Shown: piece by piece, positions 7,620 through 12,744 of the stretch
How the letters are laid out: every line of letters starts with the position of its first letter
Numbering within the stretch: the first letter of the stretch is position 1
Origin: Opitutales bacterium
GTDB lineage: Bacteria > Verrucomicrobiota > Verrucomicrobiia > Opitutales > Opitutaceae
Assembly: GCA_021772595.1 (NCBI GenBank)
Contig: JAJFLS010000420.1
Span: forward strand, 1-17,655
DNA length: 17,655 bases
Direction: 5' to 3'
The notes under the pieces: generated by a model
Databases searched by the model: none
Told to the model about the DNA's origin: nothing
Seen by the model: the letters and a program-made list of their open reading frames with translations, nothing else
Translations under genes and position numbers: made by a program

Positions 7620-7667
7620 GTAGGAGCCTGTCATCGACCCCGACCTGTCGGCGGCTTGCAGGCGATT
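7620..7667 (+). repeat. REP A' element: family A with a 24-nt insertion, copy 1
   Basis: It begins GTAGGAGCCTG and ends CTTGCAGGCGATT like family A, but 24 bases are inserted in the 5' side of the hairpin. The insert contains its own hairpin, CCGAC-CT-GTCGG. A second copy at 12581-12628 agrees at 45 of 48 positions, so the longer form is itself a repeated unit. It lies 67 bases upstream of the hisC start codon. Confidence 0.8.
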
Positions 7668-7670
7668 CAA

Positions 7671-7751
7671 GGTAGGGCTGATCCCGCAGGCGCGGGATCA
7701 GCCGAAAAGAAAGAGCCACAGCTCGGCTGCTTAGGGATAAGCAGCCCTACC
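7671..7751. repeat. Inverted REP pair (BIME-like), family B
   Basis: Left unit, plus strand: GTAG at 7672-7675, then a perfect 12-bp stem GGCTGATCCCGC (7676-7687) with GCGGGATCAGCC (7692-7703) around loop AGGC. Right unit, inverted: stem GGCTGCTTA (7725-7733) with TAAGCAGCC (7738-7746) around GGGA, followed by CTAC. The outer ends GGTAGGGCTG and CAGCCCTACC are exact reverse complements. Stem bottoms are shared and stem tops differ, as in REP pairs that evolve under pressure for structure. Confidence 0.8.
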
Positions 7752-7812
7752 ATTTTTCGAATCACGATGTAATCGCCTGCAGCCCCGACGTCGAACGAAC
7801 CGATTTCCCACG

Positions 7813-7844
7813 AAAAAACCCGGGCGAATCCCCATCCGCCCGGG
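7813..7844 (-). terminator. Intrinsic terminator on the minus strand, no matching gene
   Basis: On the minus strand CCCGGGCG (7844-7837) and CGCCCGGG (7826-7819) form an 8-bp all-GC stem around a 10-base loop, followed by six T (7818-7813). This is a textbook rho-independent terminator. No minus-strand protein gene lies between it and the plus-strand permease gene, so it must end a short RNA or attenuate transcription towards hisC. Confidence 0.75.
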
Positions 7845-7890
7845 CCCTCCTCTAGTTTTCTGGGTTCCTCAAATCCACTCCAGAAAATTG
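7813..7890 (-). ncRNA. Candidate small structured RNA or hisC leader attenuator
   Basis: Reading the minus strand, a first hairpin TTTTCTGG with CCAGAAAA (7887-7880 and 7863-7856, loop 16 bases) is followed after 11 bases by the GC-rich terminator hairpin and T6. Two successive stems ending in a terminator are typical of small RNAs and of cis-acting leaders. The 5' end and promoter cannot be fixed, and no known riboswitch or T-box motif is recognised. Confidence 0.35.
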
Positions 7891-8098
7891 TTTCCTCTAA
7901 CTGATCTAGCCAATAGAACGAAAGACTTCCCTCATTGAATGAGACCAATTTCAGCTATTTCTGTTTCGCGAAATTTCTAATTTCCAAAAGCTATTGAGTT
8001 GCATGCTGTTAACGAATCCCCGATCGAAAAATTACCCTGTTTCTAACTGGATCTTTACGTAATCACCCTCCAAACTCGCCCCCGATTCCATCCTTCCC

Positions 8099-9160
8099 AT
8101 GACCCCTGACACATCCACTTCGCCCCTCCTTCGGTCCTTTCTCTGGCTTGGCATTACTGTCACGATTTTCTTCATCCTGCACACGGGACAGAAACTGATC
8201 ATTCCATTCATATTGGCCGTGTTCATCTGGTACATCATAAACGTGCTCTCCTTCGCGATTATGAGGCTGAAAATCGCAGGCAAATCGCTTCCAGCATCCC
8301 TCCGATACATCGCTTCCGTTCTGGTGATCGTCGGGATTCTCAGCTTGTTCTTCAGCTTCATCACCCAAAACGTCAGCCAAGTCATTCAAGTCGCTCCAGA
8401 ATACCAGGAGAAGATCGAGCCAATGATCGACAAAGTCTACGGCTGGCTGCCCTTCGAGGAACCGCCTCCAATCAAGGAGTTCGTCGCCCAGTTCGACTTC
8501 AGCGCCCTCATCAAAAGCGTCGCGGGCGCCCTTGGCGGTCTCGCCGGAAACGCGGGCCTTATCAGCATCTACGTGATGTTCCTCTTCCTGGAGCAACGCA
8601 GCTTCGGCCCGAAAATCAAAGGCATGGCCCGAGGGAACATCAAAGAAAACGAAGTATTCAAAATCATCGAGCAAATCGACCGCGACACCCGCAAGTACAT
8701 CGGCATCAAGACGCTGTCCAGCATGACGACCGGAGTATTGAGCTACGCGATCATGGCCTGGGCGGGCCTCGATTTCGCAGCGTTCTGGGGTCTGCTCATA
8801 TTTTTCTTCAACTTCATCCCGACCGTCGGCTCCATCCTCGCCACCGCATTTCCGTCGGTCCTCGCTCTTATTCAATTCGAAGAACCCTCGAAGGTCGCCG
8901 TCGTCATCGGCGGCATCGTCGCGACACAAGTCTTGGTGGGCAATCTGCTCGAACCGCGCCTCATGGGCAATTCGCTCAACTTGAGCCCGCTCGTCATCCT
9001 GCTTTCGCTCAGCCTCTGGGGTTCCCTCTGGGGCGTTCCGGGAATGTTCCTCTGCGTGCCGATCACGGTCATCGCGATGATCATCTGCTCCCACTTCGCC
9101 CAGACCCGCCCCATCGCCGTCCTCCTCTCCGGCAACGGAAAAATCAAAGGCGCCGGGTAG
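8099..9160 (+). CDS. AI-2E family transporter (PerM/YdiK-like permease)
   Basis: 353 residues with membrane segments near 12-30, 33-53 and 68-90, then a soluble stretch of about 60 residues (NVSQVIQVAPEYQEKIEPMI onwards), and a further hydrophobic group from about 155 to the end. The C-terminal signature is clear: FIPTVGSILATAFPSVLALI, then NLLEPRLMGNSLNLSPLVIL and SLWGSLWGVPGMFLCVPITV. The family is named for TqsA, an autoinducer-2 exporter, but other members are linked to Na+/H+ exchange or unknown substrates, so the transported compound cannot be stated. The sequence before the ATG is C-rich (CCATCCTTCCC) and has no Shine-Dalgarno. It appears to be a single-gene unit followed by REP elements. 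Confidence 0.9.
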   Translation: MTPDTSTSPLLRSFLWLGITVTIFFILHTGQKLIIPFILAVFIWYIINVLSFAIMRLKIAGKSLPASLRYIASVLVIVGILSLFFSFITQNVSQVIQVAPEYQEKIEPMIDKVYGWLPFEEPPPIKEFVAQFDFSALIKSVAGALGGLAGNAGLISIYVMFLFLEQRSFGPKIKGMARGNIKENEVFKIIEQIDRDTRKYIGIKTLSSMTTGVLSYAIMAWAGLDFAAFWGLLIFFFNFIPTVGSILATAFPSVLALIQFEEPSKVAVVIGGIVATQVLVGNLLEPRLMGNSLNLSPLVILLSLSLWGSLWGVPGMFLCVPITVIAMIICSHFAQTRPIAVLLSGNGKIKGAG

Positions 9161-9174
9161 CGAGGCCGAGCACA

Positions 9175-9197
9175 ATCGCTTGCAAGCAAGCTCCTAC
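9175..9197 (-). repeat. REP family A, compensated variant, upstream of RAYT
   Basis: On the minus strand this reads GTAG, GA, stem GCTTGC, loop TT, stem GCAAGC, GAT. Compared with the standard stem GCCTGC/GCAGGC, both partners of the third base pair have changed (C-G to T-A), so pairing is kept. It forms a head-to-head inverted pair with the copy at 9214-9236. Confidence 0.85.
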
Positions 9198-9213
9198 ACA
9201 AACTACTCAAAAT

Positions 9214-9236
9214 GTAGGAGCCTGCTTGCAGGCGAT
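9214..9236 (+). repeat. REP family A, standard copy, upstream of RAYT
   Basis: It reads GTAG, GA, stem GCCTGC, loop TT, stem GCAGGC, GAT: a perfect 6-bp hairpin next to the GTAG tetranucleotide. It is identical to copies at 9847-9869, 10538-10560 and 10589-10611, and lies 32 bases before the RAYT start codon. Confidence 0.88.
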
Positions 9237-9268
9237 TCCACAGCCCAAACATCATATCCATCTCTCAA

Positions 9269-9784
9269 ATGTCTTTCCCAACCAAAGGCCAGAAATCGCT
9301 GCGCTCGGGCCGGTCATCCGAACCCAACGCCCGATACTTCCTAACCTTTTGCACAAATTCTAATCCCGTAGACCTCACTCGAAGAGAATTTTTCATTCCA
9401 CTCCGAACCGCTTTCTCGCAATGCGAATCGGATAAAGCGATCGATCTCTACGCATATGCGATCATGCCCGACCACGTTCATACGGTCATACGTCTGAATT
9501 CGCTCCTTTCGCTAGGAAAGCTAGTATCCAAAATCAAATCATCCGTATCGCGTGCCAACCGACCTCAGCTTGCTCTTTGGCAACGCGGATTCTTCGATCG
9601 CAAACTGAGAAACGACGCCGACTTCCATCCTACCCTCCACTACTGCTATTTGAATCCTTACCGGAAGGGACTAATCGAAGAGAACCAAACCTGGCCCTAC
9701 ACCTATGTTTCCCCAGAAATCTGGAGCTGGTTCAAAGATACGCTGAATGCCGACTGCCCTTACCCAGAGTGGTTGTCGAAATAA
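9269..9784 (+). CDS. REP-associated tyrosine transposase (RAYT, IS200/IS605-like Y1 family)
   Basis: 171 residues. RAYTs are single-strand DNA nucleases that bind the GTAG-hairpin of REP sequences and are thought to spread them. The HUH motif is H69-V70-H71 in MPDHVHTVI; the family block WQRGFFDRKLRND is at 104-116; the expected catalytic tyrosine is Y125 in HYCYLNPYRKGLI, aligned with the YI-x-x-NP motif of the family. Length is normal and all key residues are present, so it is probably active. It lies between two inverted pairs of family A REPs (9175-9236 and 9810-9869), the classic arrangement of a RAYT with its substrates. Base composition appears lower in GC than the flanking genes, which suits horizontal transfer. 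There is no terminal IS structure other than the REPs. Confidence 0.92.
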   Translation: MSFPTKGQKSLRSGRSSEPNARYFLTFCTNSNPVDLTRREFFIPLRTAFSQCESDKAIDLYAYAIMPDHVHTVIRLNSLLSLGKLVSKIKSSVSRANRPQLALWQRGFFDRKLRNDADFHPTLHYCYLNPYRKGLIEENQTWPYTYVSPEIWSWFKDTLNADCPYPEWLSK

Positions 9785-9809
9785 GACAACGTTTCCGACC
9801 TATTGCAAA

Positions 9810-9832
9810 ATCGCCAGCAAGCAGGCACCTAC
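9810..9832 (-). repeat. REP family A, degenerate copy, downstream of RAYT
   Basis: On the minus strand this reads GTAG, GT, stem GCCTGC, loop TT, stem GCTGGC, GAT. One stem pair is broken (T opposite T) and GA has become GT. It pairs head-to-head with the exact copy at 9847-9869, mirroring the pair upstream of the RAYT. Confidence 0.78.
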
Positions 9833-9846
9833 AGATCAACCAAATT

Positions 9847-9869
9847 GTAGGAGCCTGCTTGCAGGCGAT
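9847..9869 (+). repeat. REP family A, standard copy, downstream of RAYT
   Basis: Identical over 23 bases to the copy at 9214-9236. It closes the second inverted pair, so the RAYT gene is bracketed by a minus/plus pair on each side. Confidence 0.88.
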
Positions 9870-9891
9870 AAATTCGTAATCCCAACACCCC

Positions 9892-10422
9892 CTAGTCGCA
9901 ATACTCCGACATGTCGTACAACTCGGGGTCTTTCCTCGGGCCCATCAGACGGCGGCGCAATTTTCGGATCGTACCGCCGGGATCGTCCGATCCGAAATCC
10001 TCGCCGAGATCGTCCATCGAATCGCCGAATTCTTCCTCCAGCTTTTCCGGGTCTTCGCCGAATTCCAATCGACGCACCATTTCCTCCATCTCGCCGGGAA
10101 GCTTCTGACCAGTTAGCGACGACATTTTTCGCATAAGGTGCGCCATCTGCTTGGGGTCGGGATTGTCCTCGTCGAACCCCGACATGTCGCGCTCCAGCTC
10201 CGCCACGACGCCTTCCATTTTCGCGTCATCGATGTCGTCCATGTCGCCGCCTTCCGACGGTTCCTTGGCCTTCCCGATGAAGGCGAATCCCGATATCCGC
10301 TTTTCCATCGAGTAGTCGGCATTCTCGGGACAACGCGGCATCGCGCTCTGATACGATAGCGACTTCGCCAAAAACGAATAGATCGTGTTGTTATCCTTAC
10401 AATAGAATTCGTAGATCGGCAT
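9892..10422 (-). CDS. FmdB-like protein with degenerate zinc ribbon and acidic C-terminus
   Basis: 176 residues. The start MPIYEFYCKD matches the FmdB/CxxC-CxxC zinc ribbon family (usually MPIYEYxCxxC). Here only one Cys of each expected pair remains: C8, followed by KDN where the second Cys should be, and C31 in PRCPENA. Zinc binding is therefore doubtful. After about residue 45 (ISGFAFIGKAKE) comes a long acidic helical region: MDDIDDAKMEGVVAELERDM, then DEDNPDPKQMAHLMRKM and MEEMVRRLEFGEDPEKLEEE. I recall longer FmdB-like proteins of other bacteria sharing this layout (two-Cys-pair ribbon, then the DDPRQ-AHLMRK and EDPEKIEEE blocks). The biochemical role is unknown; FmdB was named as a putative regulator of an amidase/formamidase operon. 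It lies 305 bases downstream of ispH on the same strand, with repeats between. Confidence 0.75.
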   Translation of the reverse strand: MPIYEFYCKDNNTIYSFLAKSLSYQSAMPRCPENADYSMEKRISGFAFIGKAKEPSEGGDMDDIDDAKMEGVVAELERDMSGFDEDNPDPKQMAHLMRKMSSLTGQKLPGEMEEMVRRLEFGEDPEKLEEEFGDSMDDLGEDFGSDDPGGTIRKLRRRLMGPRKDPELYDMSEYCD

Positions 10423-10537
10423 ATCCGTTTTTCGAATCGAATCGTCGCCCCAATTGCAACCGAAAATTTGAAGGTCGCGGCCGATCTCTCGCCTACTCCC
10501 CCTCAGCGTATAGGCGCCAACTTAAGTGTTTTCGATT

Positions 10538-10560
10538 GTAGGAGCCTGCTTGCAGGCGAT
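10538..10560 (+). repeat. REP family A, standard copy (left member of tail-to-tail pair)
   Basis: Exact 23-base match to 9214-9236: GTAG, GA, hairpin GCCTGC-TT-GCAGGC, GAT. Its 3' end faces the inverted copy at 10589-10611. Confidence 0.88.
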
Positions 10561-10588
10561 ATTATTCTTCGCCATTGCCCAGGAAACA

Positions 10589-10611
10589 ATCGCCTGCAAG
10601 CAGGCTCCTAC
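10589..10611 (-). repeat. REP family A, standard copy (right member of tail-to-tail pair)
   Basis: Exact inverted copy of the 23-base family A unit, 28 bases from its partner. The pair can form one long cruciform, or two small hairpins on each strand. Confidence 0.88.
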
Positions 10612-10682
10612 AATCAGCGAACTTCTTCTTCTAGCTTAAGTTGACACCTATGAGCTCAGCGAGCTACCTCTAAAACCAACTT

Positions 10683-10726
10683 GTAGCGGAACGACTGCGT
10701 CGTTCCGACCAGAGATCGGCCGCTAC
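10683..10726. repeat. REP-like inverted pair, family C, after ispH
   Basis: GTAGC (10683-10687) precedes a perfect 8-bp hairpin, GGAACGAC (10688-10695) with GTCGTTCC (10699-10706) around TGC. The right end, CCGCTAC (10720-10726), is the reverse complement of the left end GTAGCGG. It ends one base before the ispH stop codon, so it may also act as a 3' structure of the ispH mRNA. Confidence 0.7.
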
Positions 10727-10727
10727 C

Positions 10728-12482
10728 TCACGACTCGCTCAACGCTTCCACATCCGTAATCACATCCTCGATACGCCGAATTTTATTCGGATCGAAAAAC
10801 CCGTTCACTTTCGCGATGATCTGCTGAAGCAATCCATCGGGACAGGATGCGCCGCCCGTGATCAAAATCCTCAGCGGACGCTCTTCATCGGGGAGGAACG
10901 ACCGCTCCTCCATTCGCCCCTGCTTCGAATCTTTCGGATCGTACGGAAAAATGAAATGCGCGATCCGCTCGCTCGTAAGTATGTTCGATTCCGATTGGAT
11001 ATAGAATGCTCGATCGCCAAACGCTTCTTCGCAAATCCGGTAGAGCTGATACGTATTCGAACTGTTCTTACCGCCGACCACGATCGCCAAATCAACTTCT
11101 TGCCGGATCGCCTGAGCGAGAGCGTCCTGGTTCACCTGCGTCGCGTAGCAAAGCGTGTCCCCCTTGCTGCTCATCGCCATGTGCTCCTCGATGTGCGCCG
11201 CTCCATAACGCTCCTCCAGCGCCGCCTCCAGATACTCGATTATCTTGAGCGTCTCGTTTCGCAAAAGCGTAGTCTGGTTGACCAGCGCGAGCTTCTCCAG
11301 GTCGCGAATCACATCAAAGCCTTCGCTGCACCGGTCGCGAAACGGCTCGAAAAGCTTATCCCGCTCCTCGTCCGTTCGAGCGGTGATGACGCTCGCAAGC
11401 TGGGCCGCTTCCTTCATGTCCCGCACGATAACGGACGGAGCATATTTGGAGCTGTTGGAGAACGTCGCCTTGGTCTCCTCGTGCTCCGCCTTCCCGTGGA
11501 TCACAACAGTAAATCCGCGCTGACCGTAGCGTTTCGCCGCCTTCCAGACTTTTTCCACAAGCATGCACGTCGCATCGTAAGCGTTGAGCGGAAGCCCGCG
11601 CTCGATGAGCTTCACCTTGTCCTCGTCGCGAGCGCCGAACGCGGGGATGATGACGATGTCGTCGTCCGAAAGCGTATCCCAATAGAGTTCGCCGGATTCC
11701 GGGTCGCGAACCGGCACGCCCTTGTCGCTCTGCAAATACCTCAACCCACGCGCCTTCAAATCCTCATTCACGAACGGATTGTGGATCAATTCGCTCAGCA
11801 TGAAAACGCGGCGACCGGGATTCGACGCAATCGTCTCGTAGGCGCGTTCGATCGCGTTCTGCACGCCCAAGCAAAAACCGAAATGGCTCGGCAGCAAATA
11901 CTCGACCGCGCCGAAATCGAGCGCTGCCGGAGACGAAGCCGAGCGCTCCTTCGCCCGCTTCACCGCCTTGATCGCGTCGCACAAGGCACTGTGATAAAGC
12001 GCAACCGACGCATCGTCGATATGGTAGACATTCTTGTTCCTCTGCTTGTCCGCCCGAAAGCGGTAAATGTAATCTGTCTCCTTAAAATACAGATAGGGAA
12101 TACGAATCGCGTTGTCGCGTATGACTGCCAGATCTGCTCGTAGCTTATCGCTTATCTCCGAGCCGCTGTCCGCCCGTTCATACAGTTCGCCAAGCGTCAT
12201 CGTCACACATTCAGTCCCAAGCGAATCCGGAAGCTCGCAATCGCTCAAGCCAGCGAAATACAGGGCTCCTGTCCCAACGTTCTCGATCTCCACTGGCTCG
12301 CAGTCCAAAGCCAGACGTTCGCAAATCGATTTCGCATCCTCGGCATCACCCTCGATCGAAAACGCCTCCAACCGACCCGATCCGTTTCGGTTCAAAACGA
12401 TCTTGTTGTTCTCTAGAAACAAATAGACACGGACTCCCCTGCCGTCGGTCTCCCTACTTTGCGAATCGCTTCCCGAATTCAT
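10728..12482 (-). CDS. ispH: 4-hydroxy-3-methylbut-2-enyl diphosphate reductase with N-terminal extension
   Basis: 584 residues. IspH (LytB) is the last enzyme of the MEP isoprenoid pathway, a cytoplasmic [4Fe-4S] reductase making IPP and DMAPP from HMBPP. The three cluster cysteines are C204 (FGFCLGV), C306 (YDATCMLVEKVW) and C445 (KGDTLCYATQ). HGKAEHEETKAT at 329-340 supplies the substrate-binding His334 and catalytic Glu336. VGGKNSSNT at 469-477 and ITGGASCPDGLL at 541-552 are further family blocks. The HGK-x-x-HEET form and the inserts near 255-265 and 365-390 resemble the long plant/cyanobacterial subfamily of about 400 residues. Residues 1 to about 145 are additional, from GVRVYLFLENNKIVLNR onwards, and I do not recognise them; they contain no obvious signal or membrane segment. 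No strong Shine-Dalgarno is present. Confidence 0.93.
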   Translation of the reverse strand: MNSGSDSQSRETDGRGVRVYLFLENNKIVLNRNGSGRLEAFSIEGDAEDAKSICERLALDCEPVEIENVGTGALYFAGLSDCELPDSLGTECVTMTLGELYERADSGSEISDKLRADLAVIRDNAIRIPYLYFKETDYIYRFRADKQRNKNVYHIDDASVALYHSALCDAIKAVKRAKERSASSPAALDFGAVEYLLPSHFGFCLGVQNAIERAYETIASNPGRRVFMLSELIHNPFVNEDLKARGLRYLQSDKGVPVRDPESGELYWDTLSDDDIVIIPAFGARDEDKVKLIERGLPLNAYDATCMLVEKVWKAAKRYGQRGFTVVIHGKAEHEETKATFSNSSKYAPSVIVRDMKEAAQLASVITARTDEERDKLFEPFRDRCSEGFDVIRDLEKLALVNQTTLLRNETLKIIEYLEAALEERYGAAHIEEHMAMSSKGDTLCYATQVNQDALAQAIRQEVDLAIVVGGKNSSNTYQLYRICEEAFGDRAFYIQSESNILTSERIAHFIFPYDPKDSKQGRMEERSFLPDEERPLRILITGGASCPDGLLQQIIAKVNGFFDPNKIRRIEDVITDVEALSES

Positions 12483-12580
12483 GAATCAACCATCATTGCA
12501 CCGCTCATTCCCAATCCGCAAGGCGCGTTTTGCACCGTCTCGCCTTTGCCGTAGGCGTCACCTTGTCTGCAATCTCGAAT

Positions 12581-12628
12581 GTAGGAGCCTGTCATTGACC
12601 CCGACCTGTCGGCGGCTCGCAGGCTATT
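12581..12628 (+). repeat. REP A' element, copy 2, between ispH and the S9 peptidase gene
   Basis: This is the second copy of the 48-base unit at 7620-7667, with three substitutions (one in the insert, two in the right arm). As at hisC, it lies about 100 bases upstream of a minus-strand start codon (ispH, 12482) and has the same orientation relative to that gene. The inner hairpin CCGAC-CT-GTCGG is unchanged. Confidence 0.8.
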
Positions 12629-12744
12629 TTCAGAAAGAAAACGTCTTTCGTCCGGGACGACGCCCGACGCGACCAATGATTGAAGTTCCCGCGTCCAAAA
12701 AAGTTCGCGCTTTCAAACCGCCTAGAAAAAACTAACCTTCGAAA

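Larger units (their letters stand above)
7554..8098. other. 545-base divergent intergenic region: repeats, hairpins, terminator
   Basis: The region lies between hisC (minus) and the AI-2E-family permease gene (plus). It holds a REP A' element (7620-7667), an inverted REP pair of family B (7671-7751), a minus-strand intrinsic terminator (7813-7844) preceded by another hairpin (7856-7887), and an AT-rich part (about 7940-8040) that probably contains the promoters for both directions. I cannot assign promoter hexamers with confidence. Apparent frames across it run through the repeats and are not convincing genes. Confidence 0.5.
10502..10659. repeat. MITE-like unit: outer inverted repeats enclosing a REP pair
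   Basis: Left arm CTCAGCG-TATAGGCGCCAAC-TTAAG at 10502-10526 and right arm at 10635-10659 match in inverted orientation at about 20 of 25 positions. The innermost 17 bases (10510-10526 with 10635-10651) match at 15 of 17. Inside are two exact family A REPs in plus/minus order (10538-10560, 10589-10611), with the opposite relative orientation to the pairs beside the RAYT. No reading frame is enclosed. Confidence 0.65.
10423..10727. other. 305-base intergenic region filled by nested inverted repeats
   Basis: Between the ispH stop and the FmdB-like start lie a 25-base outer inverted repeat (10502-10526 with 10635-10659), an inverted pair of exact family A REPs inside it (10538-10560, 10589-10611), and a family C REP pair (10683-10726). 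The remaining 80 bases next to the FmdB-like start probably contain its promoter, but no clear hexamers are seen. Confidence 0.6.

Noticed and set aside
7554..7670. 39-codon N-terminal extension of hisC
   Set aside because: It has no aminotransferase similarity and translates the REP A' element (AADRSGSMTGSY). The ATG at 7553 has an AAGGA at proper spacing.
7746..7835. Small minus-strand ORF starting MGIRPGFF after a GAGGAGG
   Set aside because: The ATG lies inside the terminator loop and the frame is Arg-rich sequence running into REP B. The GAGGAGG is 10 bases away and probably coincidental.
7667..7948. 93-residue minus-strand frame upstream of hisC
   Set aside because: It reads through an intrinsic terminator and the family B REP pair; composition is not protein-like and no start signal is seen.
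8063..9175. 370-residue minus-strand frame opposite the AI-2E-family gene
   Set aside because: Highly charged D/E/R-rich translation typical of the antisense of a GC-rich membrane protein gene; the plus strand has clear family motifs.
9175..10611. CRISPR-like array from repeated 23-base units
   Set aside because: Repeats alternate in orientation, spacing is irregular (14 bases to several hundred), there are no spacers of uniform length and no cas genes; they fit REP elements.
10956..12143. 395-residue plus-strand frame opposite ispH
   Set aside because: Arg/Leu-rich antisense shadow; the minus strand encodes IspH with all catalytic residues.
12479..12676. 65-residue minus-strand frame upstream of ispH
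   Set aside because: It is a translation through REP A' copy 2, overlaps the ispH start and has no recognisable protein features.
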